In this document: piece after piece, positions 40,866 to 49,298 of the stretch
How positions within the stretch are numbered: the first letter of the stretch is position 1
How the letters are laid out: every line of letters begins with the position of its first letter
Origin: UBA1724 sp963621575
Lineage (GTDB): Bacteria > Verrucomicrobiota > Lentisphaeria > Oligosphaerales > Oligosphaeraceae
NCBI GenBank assembly: GCA_963621575.1
Contig: CAVFEH010000016.1
Span: forward strand, 1 to 51,315
DNA length: 51,315 nt
Reading direction: 5' to 3'
Translations under genes and position numbers: made by a program
Notes under the pieces: generated by a model
Databases searched by the model: none
Told to the model about the DNA's origin: nothing
The model's input: the letters and a program-made list of their open reading frames with translations, nothing else

Positions 40866-42272
40866 CTATTCCGCCAGGGTTTCGGCGGGCTCGCCCAGGA
40901 GGTTCGCGATGGTGGCCTGGGCCTCCAGGTAGTCGAAACGCGCATTCACGGCGTCGGCTTTGGCGGTGGAGAAGGAGACCTGAGCGTCGGTGCGGTCGAC
41001 GCTGGTGGCCTTGCCGTTGCGGAATTTCTCATTGACGATCTCCAGGTTCCGCTGGGCGGTCTTGGCGGTGAGGTCGGCCACCTCCAGGGAGAGTTTTGCG
41101 CGGGAGGCGGTGAGGGTGGCGTTGGTGAGGGAGCGGAAGAGCGTCTGTTCGCCGTCGGCGTATCTGCTGCGGGCGCTTTGGAGGGAGAGCGTGGCCTGGC
41201 GGACGGCGTTGTTCAGGCGTCCGCCCTGGAAGAGGCTCTGGCCCAGGGAGAGTCCGCCGTTGAGATTCCAGAGCCACGGCAGCGCGGGGTTTTGCCCGGA
41301 GACGCTTCCGCCCAGAGAGAGGGAGAGGGAGGGGTAGAGGTCGGAGATGGCGGCGTCCAGGGCGCCGGAGGCGACCCTGACGCGGTATTCCAGCGCCAGG
41401 AGGGTGGGGGAGCTCTCCCGGGCCTTATCCATGAGGTCGTGGGCGCTTTCGGGATACTCGTCAACCTGGCAGTCGCCCAGGTTGTATTCGGGGACCTCCA
41501 TGAGTCCCAGGCTGCGGTTCAGGTCGACCCATCCCAGGGCCACGTTGTTGGCGGTGGTGATCTCCTGGAGGCGCGCCTGCTGGTAGTCCACCTCGGCTTT
41601 CAGGACATCGTATTCCGTGGAGGCGCCCACCTCGCGCTTGGTCTGCATCTGGTCCAGGTGGTCCTTGTATTGGGCGACGGACTCCCTGGCCACGGCGTGG
41701 AGCTCGATGGCGCGGCGCAGCTGGAAGTAGTTCTGGCGGACCTGGTAGATGGTGCTGCTGCGCTGTTCCGCGTAGTCGGCGAGGGCGGCGGAGAGGGAGT
41801 CCTGTGCCTGCCGCACTTCGGCGGAGGTCCGTCCGAAGTCGAATATGGTCATGCTCAGGTTCACCCCGCCGCTGTAGCTTCCCGTGTTATGGGTGGTTCC
41901 GTGGTGTGGGTCGGTGTTGTGGGTGCTGCGGCTGTGTCCGGCGGAGGCGGAGACGGTGGGCGTGTATCCGGCCTTGGCGTTGGCGAGGGAGAGGCGCGCC
42001 TGTTCCACGGAGAGGCGTGCCTGGTAGAGTGTTGGCTGGCAGCGCAGGGCCAGTTGCTCGAGCTGTTCCAGGGTCAAGGTGTCGCCCTCTTTCAGGCCCG
42101 CCTCCTGGGCGGTGAGGGTCCGTTCGCCTGCGGGGGCGGGAGTCTCCTGTTTCTGGATTTTCCGGGCCTCCCGGACGGTCTGGCAGCTGGTCAGGGGCAG
42201 AAGGGTGGCTCCCAGGAGGAGCAGGAACGCCGGCAGAAGGGCCGGTGCGTGCTTTGCGTGAAGGAGGGACAT
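40866..42272 (-). CDS. TolC/OprM-type outer-membrane efflux lipoprotein
   Basis: A 468-residue outer-membrane factor. It has a lipoprotein signal with lipobox LTSC (Cys30), so it is the OprM/NodT-like acylated kind. Two OEP repeats follow; landmarks are LALRCQPTLYQARLSVEQARL, SMTIFDFGRTSAEVRQAQ, and the second-repeat equivalents SLGQSLFQGGRLNNAVRQA and FRNGKATSVDRTDAQ. It forms the trimeric channel-tunnel of the exporter with the downstream MacA-like and MacB-like proteins. It is the first gene of that operon. Its leader has no Shine-Dalgarno (ACTGGGAAAACACC before the ATG). Confidence 0.94.
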   Translation of the reverse strand: MSLLHAKHAPALLPAFLLLLGATLLPLTSCQTVREARKIQKQETPAPAGERTLTAQEAGLKEGDTLTLEQLEQLALRCQPTLYQARLSVEQARLSLANAKAGYTPTVSASAGHSRSTHNTDPHHGTTHNTGSYSGGVNLSMTIFDFGRTSAEVRQAQDSLSAALADYAEQRSSTIYQVRQNYFQLRRAIELHAVARESVAQYKDHLDQMQTKREVGASTEYDVLKAEVDYQQARLQEITTANNVALGWVDLNRSLGLMEVPEYNLGDCQVDEYPESAHDLMDKARESSPTLLALEYRVRVASGALDAAISDLYPSLSLSLGGSVSGQNPALPWLWNLNGGLSLGQSLFQGGRLNNAVRQATLSLQSARSRYADGEQTLFRSLTNATLTASRAKLSLEVADLTAKTAQRNLEIVNEKFRNGKATSVDRTDAQVSFSTAKADAVNARFDYLEAQATIANLLGEPAETLAE

Positions 42273-42392
42273 GGTGTTTTCCCAGTGGGATGGGGGTGGA
42301 GGTCAATGCGGAACACCGGGGAAAACGCGCATGCGGCGCCTTTATTGTGGTGTTTTGGGAAAAGCGCGAATCTGTTCCTTTCCGGAATGGAA

Positions 42393-42430
42393 AATCCCCC
42401 GCGGGGAGGGTGTCTCCTGCGGGGGATTTG
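42393..42430 (-). terminator. Terminator of the GH16 gene
   Basis: AAATCCCCCGC pairs with GCGGGGGATTT (11 bp, 16-base loop) followed on the minus strand by TTTTCC, 21 bases past the GH16 stop. Confidence 0.8.
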
Positions 42431-42450
42431 CGTGGGGGGCTTCTCTGCGT

Positions 42451-45400
42451 CTAGAGCTTCCTGAGCTCGAGGGAGGCCAGGTTTGCGGCGCCCAGGAGAT
42501 AGACCTTCAGGACGTGGCGCCCGGCGGGCAGATGCACTGTGTTTGTCGCGGTCCTGGGGTGGCTCCAGTTGGCGGGTTCGTCGTCGCGCCTGCAGACGGT
42601 AAAGTCTCCCACGCAGGTGTATCCATCCAGGAGGAGCAGGACCTTCAAGGGGGTGACATGGATGGTGCCGTAGTGGAGGATTGCCTCGTAGTCGCCCTCT
42701 TCGGCGATGTGGACGGTGTAGTTGAGCCATTCGCCCGTCGTGGTGGAGCCGATGTTGAGGGCGGTGGTGTCCACGTCCTCGTCTGTCCGGAAGCCGTATT
42801 TTTGGAAGTAGTTCCCGGGGGTGGTGTCATGGTAGGCCACGCCTTCGCCGCCCAGGTCGAATTTCGGAAGGCTGAGGGTGCCGGGGATGGCGGCGGGGGT
42901 GCCGGAGTAGGGTGTGCTGCCGGAGGCCCTTGTGTCGTCGTCCGTGAGAATTTTCGCCAGGATCCAGGGCTCGGTGTGGGAGACATTTCCCAATTCGTCC
43001 TGGGCGAGGATGGAGTATGCGTGGAGGGATTCGCGGAAGTCGGGCACGACGCCTTGGCGCCCTGGTTTTACGTAGTTGGTGGTGTTGTAGGACTCCTCGG
43101 TGAGTTGGACGGAGAAGTCGTAGGGTGGCTGGCTCTTGTAGTCCAGGAGGAATCCGCTGTCAAAGAGGTAGACCTGCCGGATGGCGGCCTGTGTGTCGGC
43201 GTTGGGGGAGACTTCTGCGGAGAAGTGGAGGGTGTCGCCTTCGCGGGAGAATTTTTGGGATTCGTCGGGAGTCGTTTTCCAGGAGATTTGCGGAAGATTG
43301 TCGCCGGGGTAGGCGTAGACCTTCACGAAATCGGTGTAGAAGTAGTCGGGGTAGGCGCCCAGGGAGGCGGGGCCGGCGGTGTTCTTTCTGTTGATCTGGC
43401 TGCTCAGGTGGATTTGGAGGGGCGTGAGTCCGCAGGCATGGTTGAAGGGGTCGAAGGTGACGGAGCCGTAGGGGCTGTGGTTGGCCTGGCTCCGGATGAG
43501 CTTGCCGTCCATGTAATAGGAGATCTCGAAGGGAGTCCACTTGCATCCGATGGTGGTGTAGGCCGTGGGGTCGTCTAGCCTGGGACCGTTGTAGTTCCAG
43601 CTCTTCAGGTTGTCGCCGGTGAGGATGTGGAGGTTGTGGTCCAGCACTCCGCGGGCGGCCTTGCCTTCTTCCAGGGGCGAGAGATAGTAGTCCTCGTAGA
43701 TGTCGATTTCGAAGCCGTCGTAGAAGGCGTTGGTGTTTGTTTCCCCGTAGAGCCAGAAGGCGGACCACCAGCCGGTCTGGGTCTTGAAGCGTCCGCGCCA
43801 TTCGAAGTATCCGTAGAGGAAGCTCTGTTTCGTGATGAAGTAGGAGCTGGCCTGTTTGGTCTTGGCGTCATCGGCCCAGTCGCACTTGATGGTGAGGATG
43901 CCGTCCTTGACGGTGTGGTATCCCGGGGAGTGGGTCCATCCGGTCCTCCATTTGGTCATGTCCACCTCGTCGCCATCGAAGTCGTCCTCGAAGACCAATT
44001 CCCATCCCTCCTTGACGGGGTCGAACTCCGTTTGGGGGGTGATGAGGAAGGGCACATTGCTGTATTGGCTTTTTTCCGTGGCCTCTCCCAGGCAGAAGTT
44101 GTCGAGAGTGGCCTTGCAGCCGTTCCCGGAGAGTTCCAGAAAGGCCTGGAAAGGGGCGTCCTGGGCGAAGAAGCTGCTGTCGAGGGATTGGATGAGGGAC
44201 TGTCCGCCGGAGAGGCTGGTGATTGCGAGGGCGACGCGTCCCATGGCGTCGCCGCACAGGAGGAAATCGGCGGGGAGGCCCTCCTTGGAGTAGTCGGTTT
44301 GCAGGAGGGCCTGGTCACCGTCGCGCAGGACGAGTGTCAGGGTTCCCTGCCCAGGGGTGTTTTCCACATCGAGTCGGAGCTCCCTTCCCTCGGGGTTTTG
44401 GAAAACCAGGGAGAGGGTGCCGGTGGTCTCGGGAACGCCGAAATCCTGGAGTCTCACGCCCAGGGCGCGGGACTTCTCGCGGGATTCGGGCATGTGGGAG
44501 AGGGCATCCGCGGGTTTGATGGCGAGCGTGCCGGAGCTCTGGAAGACGCCCTGTCCCGTCGGGGCGAGCAATCCAGGGGCGGGGTATCCTGTGATGAGGA
44601 GTGGGTCTCCAGTGCATTCCACGGTGGAGTCGTTGAAGTTCTCGATCCAGGCGATGCGGGAGAATTGCATGTTCCGGAAGCGCCTGACCAGATCCAGGGG
44701 GCCGCCCATCTGGATGAGGGCGGAGGAACGTCCGCGAAGGAACTTCATGGCCAGGAGATTGGTGCCGGCCTTCAGGGGGACGTCCACCACGTGGTTGGAG
44801 ATGTCAAAGGGGGCTTCGCCGTTGCCGGCGGCCAGAGTGTCGAGGACGGCCTCGCCGTTGACGTACAACTGCATCCACCAGTCGGCTCCGGCGCCCAGGG
44901 TATAGGTGTGGTCGAAATCGGCGTCCAGCTCGGCGAAGAGCCAGGCGCACTGTCCTGTACTTGTCAGGATGTTTCCCAGGTCCAGGGCGTGGTTGGTGCG
45001 GGTGGCGGCGACGGGGAAAAGCCCGTCCAGGGTTTCGGGCATGGTGGCGAGTTCCTCTGCGGTGGGCTGGAAGTCCGCGGGGATGGGGCCGAAGACCTGC
45101 CATTTGTCGGGGAAGGCCAGTTCGCCGCGGTATCTGCCTTCCACTACGTCGACCTCCAGGTCGGAGATCTCCATCTCGGAATACTGGTCCAGTTCGAAGG
45201 CCAGGTCCAGCCTGCCGGTCTCGCCGACCCTTACATTGGTGACCGGTATGGAGAGGGCGTAGTTTTTCCAGTCTTCGCTTAAGGTGAAGGGGGCATTCTC
45301 GGGGCTCAGGCCAATCCAGGCGTCCGTGGTGCTCTTGAGGTAGATCTGGAACCGCCCTTTGCCCCGGCCCCGGGCGCGGAAGACGGCGCGCACGGTGTCA

Positions 45401-45684
45401 CCGCTCCGCGCATTGTAGAATGCGGAGTTGATGCCGGATCCCCGGGAGGAGGTCACGTTGTAGAGCCTCAGGGAATTGCCTGTTTTGCCTCCGCCGGGGA
45501 TGACCTCCACGGAGCAGAGGGGGTGGTAGCCCTCCCATGCGTTGACCATCCAGGGATTGGGCATGGCGGCCAAGTCGGCGCCATCGGCGACTTGGAAGGT
45601 GCCGTTGACGGGGAGCTCCCGGGCGGGGAGCGTCAGGAGCGCCGTCAGGACAAGCAGGACCGCAGAAAGGAGCGTGTTTTTCAT
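42451..45684 (-). CDS. Secreted GH16 glycanase with CBM6-like and other beta-sandwich modules
   Basis: A 1077-residue modular enzyme. Order: signal peptide (1-22); CBM4/9-like sandwich (about 25-182); a jelly-roll resembling beta-galactosidase accessory domains (about 190-330); a third beta module (about 345-535); GH16 catalytic domain (about 555-793); an Ig-like linker (800-920); and a C-terminal CBM6-like domain (about 935-1077; GEWLNYTVHI). The GH16 active-site motif is EIDIYE: nucleophile Glu659, Asp661, acid/base Glu664, with GYFEWRGRFK and TGWWSAFWLYGE nearby. GH16 enzymes cut beta-1,3/1,4-glucans, agar, carrageenan or porphyran; which one cannot be told. Export is to the periplasm or beyond. 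It is a single-gene unit. Confidence 0.9.
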   Translation of the reverse strand: MKNTLLSAVLLVLTALLTLPARELPVNGTFQVADGADLAAMPNPWMVNAWEGYHPLCSVEVIPGGGKTGNSLRLYNVTSSRGSGINSAFYNARSGDTVRAVFRARGRGKGRFQIYLKSTTDAWIGLSPENAPFTLSEDWKNYALSIPVTNVRVGETGRLDLAFELDQYSEMEISDLEVDVVEGRYRGELAFPDKWQVFGPIPADFQPTAEELATMPETLDGLFPVAATRTNHALDLGNILTSTGQCAWLFAELDADFDHTYTLGAGADWWMQLYVNGEAVLDTLAAGNGEAPFDISNHVVDVPLKAGTNLLAMKFLRGRSSALIQMGGPLDLVRRFRNMQFSRIAWIENFNDSTVECTGDPLLITGYPAPGLLAPTGQGVFQSSGTLAIKPADALSHMPESREKSRALGVRLQDFGVPETTGTLSLVFQNPEGRELRLDVENTPGQGTLTLVLRDGDQALLQTDYSKEGLPADFLLCGDAMGRVALAITSLSGGQSLIQSLDSSFFAQDAPFQAFLELSGNGCKATLDNFCLGEATEKSQYSNVPFLITPQTEFDPVKEGWELVFEDDFDGDEVDMTKWRTGWTHSPGYHTVKDGILTIKCDWADDAKTKQASSYFITKQSFLYGYFEWRGRFKTQTGWWSAFWLYGETNTNAFYDGFEIDIYEDYYLSPLEEGKAARGVLDHNLHILTGDNLKSWNYNGPRLDDPTAYTTIGCKWTPFEISYYMDGKLIRSQANHSPYGSVTFDPFNHACGLTPLQIHLSSQINRKNTAGPASLGAYPDYFYTDFVKVYAYPGDNLPQISWKTTPDESQKFSREGDTLHFSAEVSPNADTQAAIRQVYLFDSGFLLDYKSQPPYDFSVQLTEESYNTTNYVKPGRQGVVPDFRESLHAYSILAQDELGNVSHTEPWILAKILTDDDTRASGSTPYSGTPAAIPGTLSLPKFDLGGEGVAYHDTTPGNYFQKYGFRTDEDVDTTALNIGSTTTGEWLNYTVHIAEEGDYEAILHYGTIHVTPLKVLLLLDGYTCVGDFTVCRRDDEPANWSHPRTATNTVHLPAGRHVLKVYLLGAANLASLELRKL

Positions 45685-45881
45685 GGCAGGCAGGATGGGG
45701 GCTTTGCTCTTGGTGTGATGAAAAAGGGAGCAGGGTCAAGCACGGTTTCCGGGCATTTCCTCGTTCCAACCGCATGGCGGAACGGAGGGGGGAGGTGGAG
45801 GAGTGGACGTAGCCGGGATTATCCGTACTCTAAGTCGCGTGCGCCGTCTGGTCAAGGTGTCTGGCGCGGCGCGCGGGGGGC

Positions 45882-45909
45882 TTGAAAACCGTTTCGCTTT
45901 CGCTATATT
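45882..45909 (+). promoter_or_regulatory. Promoter of the small basic protein gene
   Basis: TTGAAA (45882-45887), 16 bp, TATATT (45904-45909); transcription would start about 60 bases before the ATG at 45979. Confidence 0.8.
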
Positions 45910-45978
45910 ATGACGCTTTCCTTGTCACACCCCTTTTCATAAGCTGAAGATCAGTCCCTTTTCTGGAGAAAAACAACT

Positions 45979-46191
45979 ATGGCAACCAGTACTTTCCGTA
46001 ACAAGAACAAGGTCCGTCCCCGCAAGACCGGTGTTGACAAGCGCCGTCGTTGCCTGGTGCAGCGCCGCCGCCTGGTGGCCCTTGGCATGAGCGAGGAAGT
46101 GGTGGAGAAGATGCCCGTGGACAAGCTCCGCCTGCTGCTGAAGGAGCCCAAGAAGGTGAAGACCATGCTGGCCAAGGACGCCGAGGCATAA
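45979..46191 (+). CDS. Small, very basic protein (70 aa), possibly ribosome-associated
   Basis: No function assigned. The 70 residues are strongly basic in the first half (FRNKNKVRPRKTGVDKRRR, then VQRRRLVALGM), followed by a helical stretch SEEVVEKMPVDKLRLLLKEPKKVK. Composition and size resemble a ribosomal or nucleoid protein, but it matches no standard ribosomal protein I know. It has the best promoter of the window, GGAG ten bases before the ATG, and its own strong terminator, all signs of a highly expressed single-gene unit. PVC bacteria have a described family of small basic proteins; whether this is a member or an analogue is open. Confidence 0.85.
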   Translation: MATSTFRNKNKVRPRKTGVDKRRRCLVQRRRLVALGMSEEVVEKMPVDKLRLLLKEPKKVKTMLAKDAEA

Positions 46192-46224
46192 GCCTTCCTC
46201 TTTTCTTAAATTCAGGCTTTCCCG

Positions 46225-46263
46225 GCACGAGGCGCGTTTCTCAATTGCGCCCCGTGCTTTTTT
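46225..46263 (+). terminator. Strong terminator of the small basic protein gene
   Basis: GCACGAGGCGC and GCGCCCCGTGC form an 11-base stem with one mismatch, followed by TTTTTTC. nrdR begins 31 bases further on, so some read-through may feed it. Confidence 0.88.
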
Positions 46264-46293
46264 CTTTTATCGGCCAGGAGGCGATGGAAAACC

Positions 46294-46824
46294 ATGTTGT
46301 GTCCCAAGTGCCATTCTCTGGAGGACAAGGTCATTGACACCCGCGTGATGAACAACGGCGAGACCATCCGGCGTCGTCGGCAGTGCCTGAATTGCAACTA
46401 CCGCTTCTCCACCCATGAGTCCCTGATTCCGGTGAACATCACCACCGTGTTGAAGCGGGATGGCCGCCGTGAGGAGTTTTCTCCGGAGAAGCTGCGGGAG
46501 GGGATCCGGATGGCCTGCTGGAAACGGAACATCAGCACCGAGGTGCTGGATCGTCTGGTGGGGGATATCACCATCCGGCTGACCCTGCTGCCCCAGGACG
46601 AAGTGCCGTCCAGCATGATAGGCGAGCTGGTCATGGAAGCCCTGAAGAAGGTGGACGAAGTGGCTTATGTGCGCTATGCCTCCGTCTACCGGAAGTTCCA
46701 GGACACCAAGGCCTTCGTCCAGGAGATCAAGCAGATGAGGCGCCCGGCCCAGGAGGGCGCCGCCGCAGTCCCCCCCGCGTCGTCGGCGGGTGCCGCCGGC
46801 GGGGATGCGCAGGAGTCCCGGTGA
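46294..46824 (+). CDS. nrdR: Transcriptional regulator NrdR
   Basis: ATP/dATP-sensing repressor of ribonucleotide reductase genes. The 176 residues begin with the zinc ribbon (Cys3, Cys6, Cys31, Cys34; MLCPKCHSLEDKVIDTR, RRRRQCLNCNYRFSTHE) followed by an ATP-cone (about 49-137; VLKRDGRREEFSPEKL). A roughly 25-residue Ala/Gly/Pro-rich tail is not usual in the family (about 150 aa). AGGAGG lies 12 bases upstream of the ATG. Its stop overlaps the next start as GTGA. No NrdR box or nrd gene is visible in the window. Confidence 0.96.
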   Translation: MLCPKCHSLEDKVIDTRVMNNGETIRRRRQCLNCNYRFSTHESLIPVNITTVLKRDGRREEFSPEKLREGIRMACWKRNISTEVLDRLVGDITIRLTLLPQDEVPSSMIGELVMEALKKVDEVAYVRYASVYRKFQDTKAFVQEIKQMRRPAQEGAAAVPPASSAGAAGGDAQESR

Positions 46825-47825
46825 GACTTTCTTCCCTGGGATTTCTGCAGGTCCTGGATCCCGACGCGGGGCAACTCGTGCCGTTGGATCTGGACCGCCT
46901 CCGTGAGGATGTGCGGCGCGCCTTCCGGCGCTGCGGCATTCAGGAGGAGTGGATGGGGGACAATCTGCTGGGCGTGCTCTGCGAACGGTTCCGGCAGGAG
47001 CAGGCCGATGGCCTGGAGACGACCCTCCTGGATGTGGAACGGGCCCTCTGCGGGGCGCTGGAGGCCACCGGGCTGGTGGACGTCTGCCAGGAGTTCGTGC
47101 GCGCCCGGAGGTCCGGCGACGCGGGCGGAGGCTCCCGCGGGGGATTCGCCGCGATGCTTCGGGAATGGGATGGCGAGAGCCTCCGGCGTTTCCTGGAGAA
47201 TTGCCCGGAGCTGCCCCCCGAGGCGCTTCCCGCTGTGCTGGCGAAGCTTCCCGAGGGGCTGTCGGGCGCGGGGTATCCCCGTGTGAGCCAGGCGCTGGTG
47301 CGGGAGTTTGCGCGGCATCTTGCGCAGCGCTTTCATGAGGAGTCCGGGGGCCGCCTGCCGGAGCTTTCCCCCCAGGCCCGTGTCCGATATCTGACACTCC
47401 AGGATTGGGACGGACTGCCCCTCTCGGAAGACGCGCGGCTCCTCCGCGCCCGCGGCGCACTCTTTTTGCAGCCTGCCTCCGACATCCTTCCTGTGGCCGT
47501 GGCGCAGTTCCGCCTGGCTCGGTTGATGGACTTCCCTGACGCGCCGGTCTCCGAGGAGGCGTTGCAGGCGCGCCTGCCGCGCATTGCGGCGCTTTTGACG
47601 GAGTGCCTGGTGCTCATGCGGGGGCTCATGGGGCGCCGATGGCCCGAGGTGCCCGTGGCCTCCGGGCACGCGGTGGTGCGTTTCGCGGACTTTGCGGCGC
47701 TGGTGGCGCTGCTGTGTCCGTCCCGCCGTCGGAAGGACCGCCGGGAGCTTGGCCTCCGGCTGGAGGAAGTCCTCCGGAATGCCTTCTGCAACCCGCCTTT
47801 CCCGATTCTGGTGCGCTTCCGGTAG
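46821..47825 (+). CDS. Unknown protein with an N-terminal degenerate ATP-cone-like domain
   Basis: A 334-residue protein that is not recognised by its C-terminal part. Residues about 8-96 line up with the ATP-cone of the NrdR encoded just upstream: VLDPDAGQLVPLDLDRLREDVRRA against VLKRDGRREEFSPEKLREGIRMA, then GLVDVCQEFVRAR against EVAYVRYASVYRK. The nucleotide-binding Lys-Arg-Asp-Gly block is changed (DPDAGQ), so binding may be lost. Residues 100-334 are helical, Arg/Leu-rich, without motifs I can name; no signal peptide or membrane helix. The GTG start overlaps the nrdR stop (GTGA), so it is made together with NrdR and may be its partner. Confidence 0.75.
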   Translation: MRLSSLGFLQVLDPDAGQLVPLDLDRLREDVRRAFRRCGIQEEWMGDNLLGVLCERFRQEQADGLETTLLDVERALCGALEATGLVDVCQEFVRARRSGDAGGGSRGGFAAMLREWDGESLRRFLENCPELPPEALPAVLAKLPEGLSGAGYPRVSQALVREFARHLAQRFHEESGGRLPELSPQARVRYLTLQDWDGLPLSEDARLLRARGALFLQPASDILPVAVAQFRLARLMDFPDAPVSEEALQARLPRIAALLTECLVLMRGLMGRRWPEVPVASGHAVVRFADFAALVALLCPSRRRKDRRELGLRLEEVLRNAFCNPPFPILVRFR

Positions 47826-47884
47826 AGATTGCGCACGCCTCACTTTGAACCCCTTTCCGCGAACATCGCAGACATTTTTTTCTC

Positions 47885-49273
47885 ATGAAACCCGAATACG
47901 ACATTGTGGTGGCCGGCGGCGGCCTGGGGGGGCTTACCGCTGCCAACCGTCTGGCGCGGGCGGGGCACCGTGTGCTGCTTGCCGAGCAGCACATCCAGCT
48001 GGGTGGCCTGGCCACCTCCTTCCGGCGCCGGGGGCATGTCTTTGACGTGGCCCTCCACGGCTTCCCCTACGGCATGAAGAAGAGCCTCCGGAAGTATTGG
48101 GGGGAGGCGTTGGCGGACCAGGTGGTCCAAGTGAAGTCCATCCGCTTCCACAATCCCCAGTATCGCCTGGAGTCGACCTTCGACACCCGGGACTTTTCCC
48201 GGAAGATGGAGGAGGACTTCCGGATTCCCCGGGAAGATGTCCAGGCCTTCTTTGCCGATGTGGCGGCCATGAACTACTACGACGACCAGTCCATGACCAC
48301 CCGCCATTTTTTCCAGAAGCATTTCCCTGGCCGCACCGACGTGTGGCGTTTCCTTATGGAGCCCATCTCCTATGCCAACGGCTCCACCTTGGAAGAGCCA
48401 GCAATCTCCTACGGGATCGTCTTCGGAAACTTCATGAGCCAGGGCGTGTACACCTTCCTTGGCGGCACAGACCGCATGCTGGATGGGATGCGGGAGGAGC
48501 TCGCGCGCAATGGCGTGGAGGTGCGCATGGGGGCGCGGGTGGAGCGGGTGCTTTTTGACGGCGGCCGCGTGCGTGGCGTGGCCCTCTCTGGCCGGAATGT
48601 GGGCTGCCGCGCCGTGGTCTCCAATGGATCCCTCTTCCGCACCGCCTTCGAATTGGCGGGACGTGAGTTGCTTTCGCCGGAATTCTCCGCGGGGCTGGAG
48701 GCGGTGCGACCCTCCACTTCCTCCTGCCAGGTGTATTTGGGCATCAAGCCCGGTGAGAAGATTCCCTACATCGGCGATCTTGTCTTCCACTCCACCCATC
48801 CCGAGTTCGACGCGGACGCCCTCTGCGCCGCCAAGCCAACCAGCCGCACCTTCTCTGTCTATTACCCCGAGCTGCGGCCGGGCAGCGGTGAATGCTCCGT
48901 GGTGGCGTCCATGAATGCGCGCTACCAGGATTGGGAGGGGCTCTCGCCGGAGGAGTACGCCGCCCGCAAGGCGGCGCTGGTGGAGGACGCCTTCGGCACG
49001 GTGGAGGAGTATGTCCCCAATATCCGGAAGATCGTGGACTATGTCTGCGCCGCCACCCCGAGGACCTTCCAGCGCTACACTGGACATGTCCTCGGTGCGA
49101 CCTTCGGCACGAAATTCGAGGGCCTGCGCTATTCCCGGGATTTGCCGAAACAAGTCCCCGGACTTTTCCACACGGGATCCGTGGGAATCATCATGTCCGG
49201 CTGGCTGGGTGCCGTCAACTACGGCATCATCGTGGCCAACGAAGTGGACAAGTATCTGGCGACGCTTCCCTAG
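47885..49273 (+). CDS. CrtI/phytoene desaturase-like FAD oxidoreductase
   Basis: A 462-residue flavoprotein. N-terminal FAD fold: YDIVVAGGGLGGLTAANRL with Gly11-Gly16, then LAEQHIQLGGLATSF; the second dinucleotide contact is in LGGTDRMLDGMREELARNGVEV; the C-terminal FAD seal is LFHTGSVGIIMSGWLGAVNYG. This is the COG1233 layout shared by phytoene desaturases, retinol saturases and many uncharacterised enzymes. No other carotenoid genes are near, so a pigment role is doubtful. The leader is pyrimidine-rich with no Shine-Dalgarno. It lies 59 bp after the ATP-cone gene and 25 bp before the next one. Confidence 0.85.
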   Translation: MKPEYDIVVAGGGLGGLTAANRLARAGHRVLLAEQHIQLGGLATSFRRRGHVFDVALHGFPYGMKKSLRKYWGEALADQVVQVKSIRFHNPQYRLESTFDTRDFSRKMEEDFRIPREDVQAFFADVAAMNYYDDQSMTTRHFFQKHFPGRTDVWRFLMEPISYANGSTLEEPAISYGIVFGNFMSQGVYTFLGGTDRMLDGMREELARNGVEVRMGARVERVLFDGGRVRGVALSGRNVGCRAVVSNGSLFRTAFELAGRELLSPEFSAGLEAVRPSTSSCQVYLGIKPGEKIPYIGDLVFHSTHPEFDADALCAAKPTSRTFSVYYPELRPGSGECSVVASMNARYQDWEGLSPEEYAARKAALVEDAFGTVEEYVPNIRKIVDYVCAATPRTFQRYTGHVLGATFGTKFEGLRYSRDLPKQVPGLFHTGSVGIIMSGWLGAVNYGIIVANEVDKYLATLP

Positions 49274-49298
49274 CGTTGGGACGAGGAGGCCATTTTTT

